From Gammaproteobacteria bacterium (GTDB lineage: Bacteria > Pseudomonadota > Gammaproteobacteria > Arenicellales > Poriferihabitantaceae), in the NCBI GenBank assembly GCA_024679435.1, contig JAIBDK010000139.1, positions 1 through 6,491 of the forward strand: a DNA stretch of 6,491 bases. The letters run 5' to 3'. The notes under the pieces are model-generated. The model did not search any database, was not told where the DNA came from, and saw nothing but the letters and a program-made list of their open reading frames with translations. This document shows positions 1-6,186 of the stretch, one piece after another. Position 1 is the stretch's first letter, and each line of letters starts with the position of its first letter. Both the position numbers and the translations under genes were made by a program.

Positions 1-770
1 GGATGCAGGTCATAACTGGCCCTAATATGGGTGGAAAAAGTACCTATATGCGTCAGGTTGCCATTGCCGTTCTGCTCGCACATACCGGTTCTTTCGTTCC
101 CGCAAAATCTGCAAGAGTGGGGCCGGTTGACCGAATATTTACGCGAATCGGAGCCGCTGATGATCTTGCGGGTGGACGATCCACGTTTATGGTGGAAATG
201 ACTGAAATGGCAAACATTCTTCGAAATGCCACAGATCAAAGTCTGGTCATTGTAGATGAAATAGGACGAGGCACGAGCACATTTGACGGTCTGGCTCTGG
301 CATGGGCCTGCGCCAGCGATCTGGCCGGGAGAATCAAGTCATTTACGCTGTTTTCAACACATTACTTCGAGCTGACATCATTGGCAGAACAATCACCAGG
401 GCTCAGCAACGTGCATCTGGATGCGGTTGAACATGGAAACGACATTGTTTTTCTGTATAGCGTTAAAAAAGGTGCTGCAAGTCAAAGCTATGGTCTGCAG
501 GTAGCAAGGCTGGCTGGCGTTCCCGACAATGTAATTAACGAATCTCGCCAAAAATTGCACAGTCTCGAAGACCAGTATGTTGGGACCACCAACAAGCTCA
601 GAAAATCCCCACCACCGCAATCAAGTCTGTTCCCAGAAAACAGGCCCGAAGAGCAGGCGGTAGTCGCCAAACTAAAAGCCTTTTCTGCGGACGACACCTC
701 TCCTCGGGAAGCCCTCAATGTGCTCTACGAGCTACATCGATTGCTTGGTAAAAAACCGGCAAAAAAATAA
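1..770 (+). CDS. mutS: DNA mismatch repair protein MutS, C-terminal part (5' end outside window)
   Basis: MutS binds mismatched or looped bases behind the replication fork and uses ATP to recruit MutL. The fragment begins just before the ATPase core, so the mismatch-binding, connector, lever and clamp domains (about 610 residues by comparison with E. coli) lie upstream of the window. Counting from the first in-frame Met at base 3, visible motifs are the Walker A loop GPNMGGKST (6-14), the signature segment GRSTFMVEM (58-66), Walker B VDEIGRGT with D85/E86, and the switch histidine H120 in STHYFEL. A proline-rich linker then carries QSSLF (206-210, bases 618-632), which fits the beta-clamp binding motif. 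The tail around D230-R235 (DDTSPR, then a helix) matches the E. coli tetramerisation tail that contains D835 and R840. The reading frame is intact to a TAA stop. Met at base 3 is internal, not a start. fdxA follows 75 bases later on the same strand. Confidence 0.97.
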   Translation, partial: MQVITGPNMGGKSTYMRQVAIAVLLAHTGSFVPAKSARVGPVDRIFTRIGAADDLAGGRSTFMVEMTEMANILRNATDQSLVIVDEIGRGTSTFDGLALAWACASDLAGRIKSFTLFSTHYFELTSLAEQSPGLSNVHLDAVEHGNDIVFLYSVKKGAASQSYGLQVARLAGVPDNVINESRQKLHSLEDQYVGTTNKLRKSPPPQSSLFPENRPEEQAVVAKLKAFSADDTSPREALNVLYELHRLLGKKPAKK

Positions 771-801
771 ATACATGCTGTACCTCCGTAACGAGAGTCC
801 T

Positions 802-807
802 TACAAT
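802..807 (+). promoter_or_regulatory. Possible -10 box upstream of fdxA
   Basis: TACAAT matches the sigma-70 -10 consensus TATAAT at five of six positions. It lies so that transcription would begin about 30 bases before the fdxA start. The hexamer 17 bases upstream, TGTACC at 779-784, matches TTGACA at only three positions. This is a weak candidate. fdxA could equally be transcribed by read-through from mutS, because I see no convincing terminator in the mutS-fdxA gap. Confidence 0.22.
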
Positions 808-845
808 ACCGCTCCTTCTCAAACCTCAACCGGAGTAACGAAACC

Positions 846-1169
846 ATGACATATGTAGTGGCCGATTCCTGCATCCGCTGCAAGCTCACTGACTGCGTCG
901 AAGTTTGTCCCGTAGATTGTTTTCACGAAGGTCCGAATTTTCTCGTAATCGATCCTGAAGAGTGCATAGATTGCAGTCTGTGTGAGCCCGAATGTCCGGT
1001 AAACGCGATTTATTCAGAAGATGAATTGCCCGAAGAACAGCAGCATTTCCTGAAACTCAACGACGAATTGAGTCAGATCTGGCCGGTAATCACAGAAATG
1101 AAAGCTGCTCCTGAAGACTCTGATGAGTGGCGCGATATCAAAGACAAACTTCAGTATCTGGAGCGTTAG
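846..1169 (+). CDS. fdxA: Seven-iron ferredoxin (FdxA, Azotobacter ferredoxin I type)
   Basis: This is a small cytoplasmic electron carrier with one [3Fe-4S] and one [4Fe-4S] cluster. At 107 residues it matches the length of Azotobacter vinelandii ferredoxin I and closely resembles it throughout. Counting the initiator Met, cysteines lie at 9, 12, 17, 21, 25, 40, 43, 46 and 50. By family knowledge, C9, C17 and C50 should hold the 3Fe cluster and C21, C40, C43 and C46 the 4Fe cluster. C12 and C25 are non-ligand cysteines that are also conserved in ferredoxin I. The first motif is CxxCxxxxCxxxC, with the longer spacing typical of 3Fe sites. The C-terminal half (about 58-107) is the acidic extension of this family and ends in LQYLER. 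GGAG at 832-835 lies 10 bases before the ATG. The gene sits directly after mutS, as in Pseudomonas. Its redox partners cannot be read from the sequence. Confidence 0.96.
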   Translation: MTYVVADSCIRCKLTDCVEVCPVDCFHEGPNFLVIDPEECIDCSLCEPECPVNAIYSEDELPEEQQHFLKLNDELSQIWPVITEMKAAPEDSDEWRDIKDKLQYLER

Positions 1170-1171
1170 AA

Positions 1172-1204
1172 TTCGACTAAATTTCGCCCGATGCAATAGT
1201 CGGA
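1172..1204 (+). terminator. Hairpin just after fdxA, weak candidate terminator or 3' stabiliser
   Basis: TTCGACTA at 1172-1179 pairs with TAGTCGGA at 1197-1204, giving an eight-pair stem with one G-U pair and a 17-base loop. It begins three bases after the fdxA stop codon. No T-run follows (the next bases are ACTAAGCTG), so it is not a textbook intrinsic terminator. It could instead protect the fdxA transcript end or be chance. Confidence 0.3.
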
Positions 1205-1210
1205 ACTAAG

Positions 1211-1248
1211 CTGAAACAACTCGCTGAAACAACTCTCTGAAACTCCCC
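1211..1248 (+). repeat. 13-base tandem repeat upstream of pepN
   Basis: CTGAAACAACTCG (1211-1223) is followed directly by CTGAAACAACTCT (1224-1236) and then by a degenerate third copy starting CTGAAACTCC (1237-1246). The first two copies differ only in the last base. The array ends just before the pepN ribosome binding site. It may come from slippage or duplication, or it may be a repeated protein or RNA target. The sequence does not decide between these. Confidence 0.8.
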
Positions 1249-1252
1249 ACTA

Positions 1253-1258
1253 AAAGGA
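1253..1258 (+). promoter_or_regulatory. pepN ribosome binding site with short spacing
   Basis: AAAGGA ends only two bases before the pepN ATG at 1261, closer than the usual five to nine. The start is still well supported. The next upstream in-frame stop is TGA at 1225-1227, and only a CTG lies between. Downstream there is no ATG, GTG or TTG before residues that already align with the PepN N-terminus. Tight spacing could lower translation. Confidence 0.55.
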
Positions 1259-1260
1259 CT

Positions 1261-3897
1261 ATGCAAACAGATACCCCGGTCACCACCTATCTCGATCAAT
1301 ATCGCCAACCGGATTTTTCATTTACCAATACTGAACTGGATGTTCATCTGAATTTTTCCCGTACCACAATCACCGCCACCCATCAGGTAAGCCGGCAATC
1401 ACCGAATCACCTTCCCCTTGAGCTAGACTGTGAATTTTTGGAGATTCAGTCGGTTCACGTTGACGGGAAAAAGCTCAGCAAGCAGGAATTTAGTCAGACG
1501 CATTCGCATCTCATCCTCCACAACGTCCCCGACCAATTCGAACTGGTAATCCGAAATTCTGTCAATCCTTCCACCAACACCTCGCTGAGCGGACTATATC
1601 AATCGGGTGACATGCTCTGCACTCAGTGTGAAGCAGAGGGGTTTCGGCGGATTACCCCGGCTCTTGATCGACCCGATAGTCTCGGCGTCTATCGGGTCAG
1701 CTTAACCGCTAATCAAACAGATTTTCCGGTTCTACTGTGTAATGGGAACCTCCTGGAGAGAATCAATAACGAAGACGGAACCCATACTCTGAAATGGGAC
1801 GACCCGTTCCCTAAACCTACTTATCTATTCGCCATTGTAGCCGGCAAACTGGAATGTATGGAAGATCACTTCACTACCCGAACGGGTCGAAATGTTGTCC
1901 TTAGATTCTATGCCAGAGGAAAGGATATCTCCAAATGCCATCACGCCATGGAATCCCTGAAACGGTCAATGACCTGGGACGAACAGGTATATGGAAGAGA
2001 ATACGATCTTGATCTTTTCAACGTTGTTGCGGTTGAAGACTTCAACATGGGCGCCATGGAAAACAAAAGCCTCAACGTATTTAACACTAAATACGTTCTG
2101 GCAGATTCCAACATGGCCACAGACACTGATTTCGACAACGTTGAAAGCGTGATTGGTCACGAGTATTTTCATAACTGGTCCGGGAATCGAGTCACTTGTC
2201 GGGACTGGTTTCAGCTCAGCCTCAAGGAAGGTTTTACCGTTTTCAGAGACCAGGAATTTAGCGCTGATATGGGGTCGCGCGGTGTTAAACGAATAGATGA
2301 TGTAAACGTTTTACGTGCCCACCAGTTTAAGGAGGATGCCAGCCCCATGGCACATCCGGTAAGGCCTGATTCTTATCAGGAAATAAACAACTTCTATACG
2401 GCCACCATCTATAACAAAGGCGCGGAAGTTGTAAGGATGGTCCATACCCTTTTGGGTGCTGATGCGTTCAGAAAGGGGTCAGATCTTTATTTCGATCGGC
2501 ATGACGGTCAGGCCGTTACTACAGATGATTTTATCCGGGCGATGGAAGATGCCAGCAACGTTAACCTAGGCCAGTTCAAAAACTGGTATAACCAGTCAGG
2601 CACCCCCGAAGTAGAGTTTGACTTTGAATACGACCAGAGTATAGAACGTTACACCATTCAAGTTCGGCAATCCTGTCCGGACACCCCGGAACAACAAAAC
2701 AAGAAGCCTTTTGTTATTCCAATAAAAACATCGTTGTTCACCAGAAGCGGAGATCCTATCGTTTTAAACAATGACACAGAATGTATTCTTGAATTATCAG
2801 AGGTGCAACAAAGTTTTGTCTTCGATGAAATAAAGGAAAAGCCGGTGCCCTCCCTACTCAGAGGCTTCAGCGCCCCGGTAAAAATAACCACTAAGTTTGC
2901 ACCTGAAGATTTGCTTGTGTTGCTGGCCCATGATAACGACCCATTCAATCGATGGGAATCGGGCCAAATACTATTTCTCCGTGAAATCCTGGATAATATA
3001 GAAAACCTCAAATCAGGAAATGATGTGACAGAAAACCCGAAACTTTCGGGTGTTTTTAGAGATTTATTGCAATCTAGTCTTGATACCGATGCAGAGAATG
3101 TAGATTTAGCATTTCTTGCAAAGGTTCTGAGTCTGCCGTCAGTGGCTTATATCAGTGAATTCGTTTCACCTGTTGATCCGCATCTGATTGAGAAATCCCG
3201 AAGCGCACTAAAGAATCAGTTATCAGTTTTCAGTACGGAAAAACTAATAGCATGCATTGATCATTGCGAGAAGATAAATACAGGGTCACCTAAACCTATT
3301 GAAATCGCAGCAAGGGCCTTAAGAGATACGTGCCTGGATTATCTTTCAGTTCAGGATTCAAGCCCTGCACGGAACTATTGCACAACCCTTCTTAAAAACT
3401 CAAAATGTATGACCGACGCATCCGTTGCTATCACCTTGATTGCTCGCTCAAAAAGAACCGACAGGAGTGAATTGTTAAATAATTTTTATAATCGTTGGCA
3501 AGACGAATCTCTGGTTGTAGACAAATGGCTTCGAGCCCAAGCGACCGTGGCCGACGAAAAAACCATTGCCCAGGTGGAGTCACTTACCGAACATACAGCT
3601 TTTGACCACACTAACCCAAACAAGGTCTATTCCCTGATTCTTGGCCTGACCCATGGAAACCCTTTTTGTTTCCATGCCAGGAATGGATCCGGATACGCAT
3701 TTTTAGTCAAATGGATAAAGATACTTGACGAAGCTAATCCTCAAGTAGCGTCGCGGCTGGTTACGGCCATGAACGGATGGCAGAAATACACCCCTGAGCT
3801 GGCTCAGAAAATGGAATTCAGTCTAAAGGAAATCGCAACATGGCCCCATCTCTCGAATGACGTCAGGGAAATAGTAACCAAAAATCTTGAAAACTGA
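1261..3897 (+). CDS. pepN: Aminopeptidase N, M1 family zinc metallopeptidase
   Basis: PepN is a cytoplasmic, broad-specificity aminopeptidase that removes N-terminal residues from peptides in the last steps of protein turnover. At 878 residues it is full length (E. coli PepN is 870). Key residues sit three positions later than in E. coli: E124 in CEAEGF, substrate-gating M263, the exopeptidase motif GAMEN at 264-268, zinc site HEYFH at 300-304 (H300, H304, catalytic E301), third zinc ligand E323 in LKEG, and transition-state Y384. By homology the order is a beta-rich N-terminal domain (to about 195), the thermolysin-like catalytic domain (to about 447), a small beta domain (to about 550) and a helical C-terminal domain. 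The catalytic domain is the best conserved. There is no signal peptide. All catalytic residues are present, so it should be active. It lies 91 bases after fdxA and converges on waaA. Confidence 0.98.
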   Translation: MQTDTPVTTYLDQYRQPDFSFTNTELDVHLNFSRTTITATHQVSRQSPNHLPLELDCEFLEIQSVHVDGKKLSKQEFSQTHSHLILHNVPDQFELVIRNSVNPSTNTSLSGLYQSGDMLCTQCEAEGFRRITPALDRPDSLGVYRVSLTANQTDFPVLLCNGNLLERINNEDGTHTLKWDDPFPKPTYLFAIVAGKLECMEDHFTTRTGRNVVLRFYARGKDISKCHHAMESLKRSMTWDEQVYGREYDLDLFNVVAVEDFNMGAMENKSLNVFNTKYVLADSNMATDTDFDNVESVIGHEYFHNWSGNRVTCRDWFQLSLKEGFTVFRDQEFSADMGSRGVKRIDDVNVLRAHQFKEDASPMAHPVRPDSYQEINNFYTATIYNKGAEVVRMVHTLLGADAFRKGSDLYFDRHDGQAVTTDDFIRAMEDASNVNLGQFKNWYNQSGTPEVEFDFEYDQSIERYTIQVRQSCPDTPEQQNKKPFVIPIKTSLFTRSGDPIVLNNDTECILELSEVQQSFVFDEIKEKPVPSLLRGFSAPVKITTKFAPEDLLVLLAHDNDPFNRWESGQILFLREILDNIENLKSGNDVTENPKLSGVFRDLLQSSLDTDAENVDLAFLAKVLSLPSVAYISEFVSPVDPHLIEKSRSALKNQLSVFSTEKLIACIDHCEKINTGSPKPIEIAARALRDTCLDYLSVQDSSPARNYCTTLLKNSKCMTDASVAITLIARSKRTDRSELLNNFYNRWQDESLVVDKWLRAQATVADEKTIAQVESLTEHTAFDHTNPNKVYSLILGLTHGNPFCFHARNGSGYAFLVKWIKILDEANPQVASRLVTAMNGWQKYTPELAQKMEFSLKEIATWPHLSNDVREIVTKNLEN
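3652..3676. repeat. Perfect 9-base inverted repeat inside pepN
   Basis: CATGGAAAC at 3652-3660 and GTTTCCATG at 3668-3676 are exact reverse complements around a seven-base loop, CCTTTTT. The hairpin lies in the coding sequence for the conserved GNPFCFHA stretch of the C-terminal helical domain. It may be a fortuitous result of coding, or an mRNA structure. Confidence 0.6.
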
Positions 3898-3902
3898 TCA
3901 GT
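3893..3902. repeat. 10-base palindrome across the pepN stop codon
   Basis: ACTGATCAGT is a perfect palindrome that includes the pepN TGA stop (3895-3897). The flanks also form a loose direct repeat: TGAAAACTGAT at 3888-3898 and TGAAAACCTGAT at 3905-3916. No function is shown. It is too short and loop-free to act as a terminator on its own. Confidence 0.5.
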
Positions 3903-3930
3903 CCTGAAAACCTGATTCTGATAGAGTTGC

Positions 3931-3952
3931 GAACCCTGTATTACGCGGGTTC
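3931..3952. terminator. Weak two-way terminator candidate between pepN and waaA
   Basis: GAACCC at 3931-3936 pairs with GGGTTC at 3947-3952 around a ten-base loop that contains the waaA stop codon (3941-3943). For plus-strand transcripts the nearest T-run (TTTT) comes about nine bases later. For minus-strand transcripts no T-run follows. The stem is short, so termination here may depend on Rho or on the converging transcripts. It is the only stem of note in the gap between the convergent genes. Confidence 0.28.
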
Positions 3953-5215
3953 AAGACAAGTTTTGACCAGTTGTTCTATTTTTCTCAGAGCCCCCCTGTT
4001 TTCCTCTACAAATAGTTTTCCCTGAACACCATATTGATCTCGCAAGACAGGATCCTGAATCAATTTTACTACAACATCAACTAACTCTTCTGCGCTCATA
4101 ATCTGAACTCCGGCACCCCGAGACAGGACCTGGTCAGAAATCTCCTGAAAATTGAACATATGCGGCCCAAAGATGACGGCAATACCCGCGGCACAGGCCT
4201 CAAGAACGTTGTGCCCTCCCGTTGGAACCAGACTTCCGCCGACAAAAGTAAAATCTGAGGCCGCAATAAAAAGCGCGAGTTCCCCCATGGTATCGACTAG
4301 ATAAACGTCTATCTCCGCTGGAATTTCCGCCTGGAACTGGGTTCTTTGCACCGTATTGCATCCAAACCGTGTGCACAATCGGGAGACCGTATTAAATCTC
4401 TCAGGATGGCGGGGAACCAAAACAAGCAATAAATCAGGGCATTTCTTTTTAGCTGCCATGAAGGCGTCAAGAATTTGAGACTCTTCACCTTCGTGAGTGC
4501 TTCCAGCTACCCAGACCGGTCTGTCCCAACCTAAATTCCGACGCACTGATTGAGATGCCTCAATAATACTGGCAGGCAATTCAATATCAAATTTTATACT
4601 TCCGGTAGTATGAACCCGATCCGATCTGGCACCTAACAAAACCAATCTCTCTGAATCAGCTGGAGACTGAACGGCGAACTGATCCACTTTTCCCAAAACC
4701 TGAGAGATTAATCGGTGAAATCGCCTGTACCCGTTGTAGGATCTGGCCGACATCCGCACGTTCGTATAGATCATGGGGATTCCGGATTTATGGCAATGCT
4801 CAATGTAGTTAGGCCATATCTCGGTCTCCATAATCATAACAAGACGGGGTTGTGCTGCTGCAAGAAATCGTTTTACTGCACCCGGATAATCATAGGGCAA
4901 ATAACAATGAGTGACCGAATCTCCGAACGTTTTGGCAACACGATCGGCACCGGTGGGAGTCATAGTGGTGATCAACAGCGGCTTGTCCGGATAAGCAGAT
5001 TTCAAATACTTGACCAGAGGAATCGCAGCGTTTGCTTCTCCAACTGAAACTGCATGAATCCAGATTCCTCCACTCACCTGCTCTAAACCCATTCGCCAAC
5101 CGAATCGTTGAGAAATTCGGTTCAAATACTGACTGTTTCTAGATGCGCGAAATAGCAATCGAACCAAAACCACCGGCAAGAAAAGATAAAGAAAAAACCT
5201 GTAAAGAATAATCAT
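3941..5215 (-). CDS. waaA: 3-deoxy-D-manno-octulosonic acid (Kdo) transferase
   Basis: WaaA (KdtA, family GT30) transfers Kdo from CMP-Kdo to the lipid A precursor on the cytoplasmic face of the inner membrane, an early step of LPS core synthesis. From the chosen ATG it has 424 residues (E. coli 425). Residues 3-23 are hydrophobic and fit the N-terminal membrane anchor. Visible motifs are HAVSVGE with E60, which matches the catalytic-base Glu known from Aquifex WaaA, then METEIWPN (E130, E132), STHEGEE (239-245), VPRHPERF, DTMGEL (308-313) and FVGGSL with GGHNVLEA. The ATG start aligns with the E. coli N-terminus. An in-frame TTG at 5234-5236 would add seven residues and overlap the hemF stop as TTGA. 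Neither start has a strong ribosome binding site. The gene follows hemF directly, so translational coupling is likely. Whether one or two Kdo units are added cannot be read from sequence. Confidence 0.96.
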   Translation of the reverse strand: MIILYRFFLYLFLPVVLVRLLFRASRNSQYLNRISQRFGWRMGLEQVSGGIWIHAVSVGEANAAIPLVKYLKSAYPDKPLLITTMTPTGADRVAKTFGDSVTHCYLPYDYPGAVKRFLAAAQPRLVMIMETEIWPNYIEHCHKSGIPMIYTNVRMSARSYNGYRRFHRLISQVLGKVDQFAVQSPADSERLVLLGARSDRVHTTGSIKFDIELPASIIEASQSVRRNLGWDRPVWVAGSTHEGEESQILDAFMAAKKKCPDLLLVLVPRHPERFNTVSRLCTRFGCNTVQRTQFQAEIPAEIDVYLVDTMGELALFIAASDFTFVGGSLVPTGGHNVLEACAAGIAVIFGPHMFNFQEISDQVLSRGAGVQIMSAEELVDVVVKLIQDPVLRDQYGVQGKLFVEENRGALRKIEQLVKTCLEPA

Positions 5216-5232
5216 CTCAGTTACGAGAACCT

Positions 5233-6165
5233 TCAACTCTCAACTTCAAGCCAGTTTTTCGGCTTAAGAAAATACTCCGTCAGTTTATGCTCAGGCGAAT
5301 CATGCTCAGCCTTCCAACCATATTTCCATTGTACATGAGGCGGCAAGGACATAAGGATGGACTCGGTGCGGCCACCGGATTGCAGCCCAAAAAGGGTCCC
5401 TCGATCAAAAACCAGATTAAACTCAACATATCGGCCTCTTCGATAAAGCTGAAAGTTCTTTTGCGACTGATCATATTCATGACCCTTCCGTTTGATTACC
5501 AATGGAATATAGGCTTCAAGGAAGCTATCTCCGACCGCACGAATGAACTCAAAAGTTTTATCAAATCCAGCCGTGTTCAAATCATCAAAAAAAATACCGC
5601 CGATGCCCCGAGCCTCGTTTCGGTGTTTTAAAAAAAAGTACTCGTCACAACGCTTTTTAAAATCCGGATAAGCATCCCCGCCAAGCACATCACAGGCAAA
5701 TCTCGCACATCCATGCCAATGCTCACAATCTTCTTTAAAACCGTAATAGGGAGTCAGGTCGTAACCTCCACCAAACCACCATTCAGGGCTAGCGGAATCG
5801 GGGTCCGCCACAAAAATCCTGACGTTCATATGAGTGGTGGGAACAAAAGGGTTTTCAGGATGCATCACCAGAGAAACCCCCGCCGCTTCAAAGGGCTTGC
5901 CTGCAAGATGGTCTCGAGCGGCAGATGCGGATGGAGGCAAACATTCACCTCGAACATGAGAAAAATTAACCCCCCCTTTTTCAAAAACTGCCCCACCCTC
6001 AAGAACTCGCGTAATGCCGCCGCCTCCGTTTTTATGAGTCCATTCTTCGCTAATAAAGTCTGCCAATTCATCCTGTTGGCTCAGTTTCGCACAACAAACA
6101 GACTGGAGAGTCTTCAGATATTGAATAACACTCTGTATATCTGGTTTTTGAGAAATGTTAGGCAT
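5233..6165 (-). CDS. hemF: Oxygen-dependent coproporphyrinogen III oxidase
   Basis: HemF is a soluble enzyme of heme synthesis. It oxidatively decarboxylates two propionates of coproporphyrinogen III to vinyl groups, using O2, to give protoporphyrinogen IX. From the chosen ATG it has 310 residues (E. coli 299). Conserved segments include the glycine run GGGG, NFSHV, HPENPFVPTTHMNVR, WWFGGGYDLTPYYGF, the LKHRNEARGIGG stretch and NFQLYRRGRYVEFNLV. The four family histidines fall at H102, H112, H151 and H181, each six after their E. coli counterparts. An in-frame GTG at 6175-6177 would add four residues. I prefer the ATG because an SD-like AAGTGG (6174-6179) lies eight bases before it and overlaps that GTG. 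The gene starts about 21 bases after the tsaC stop and runs into the start of waaA, so it is the middle gene of a tight minus-strand operon. Its need for O2 points to aerobic growth. Confidence 0.97.
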   Translation of the reverse strand: MPNISQKPDIQSVIQYLKTLQSVCCAKLSQQDELADFISEEWTHKNGGGGITRVLEGGAVFEKGGVNFSHVRGECLPPSASAARDHLAGKPFEAAGVSLVMHPENPFVPTTHMNVRIFVADPDSASPEWWFGGGYDLTPYYGFKEDCEHWHGCARFACDVLGGDAYPDFKKRCDEYFFLKHRNEARGIGGIFFDDLNTAGFDKTFEFIRAVGDSFLEAYIPLVIKRKGHEYDQSQKNFQLYRRGRYVEFNLVFDRGTLFGLQSGGRTESILMSLPPHVQWKYGWKAEHDSPEHKLTEYFLKPKNWLEVES

Positions 6166-6186
6166 TAGGTTAGCCACTTACCGGTT

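Noticed and set aside
772..782. Short inverted repeat TACA-TGC-TGTA just after mutS, considered as an operator or terminator
   Set aside because: Four-base arms are too short to support either reading, and no T-run follows.
4715..5047. Open frame of about 110 codons on the plus strand, opposite waaA
   Set aside because: It lies wholly inside the well-supported waaA gene on the other strand, and its product has no recognisable domain. It is a shadow frame.
5098..5122. Inverted repeat AACCGAAT / ATTCGGTT with a nine-base loop near the 5' end of waaA
   Set aside because: Eight-base arms with a short loop are expected about once by chance in a window of this size. It lies within coding sequence and has no supporting signal.
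5713..6168. Open frame of about 151 codons on the plus strand, opposite hemF
   Set aside because: It is fully antisense to highly conserved hemF coding sequence. The product is basic and low in pattern, with no family likeness. The conserved protein constraint on the other strand explains it.
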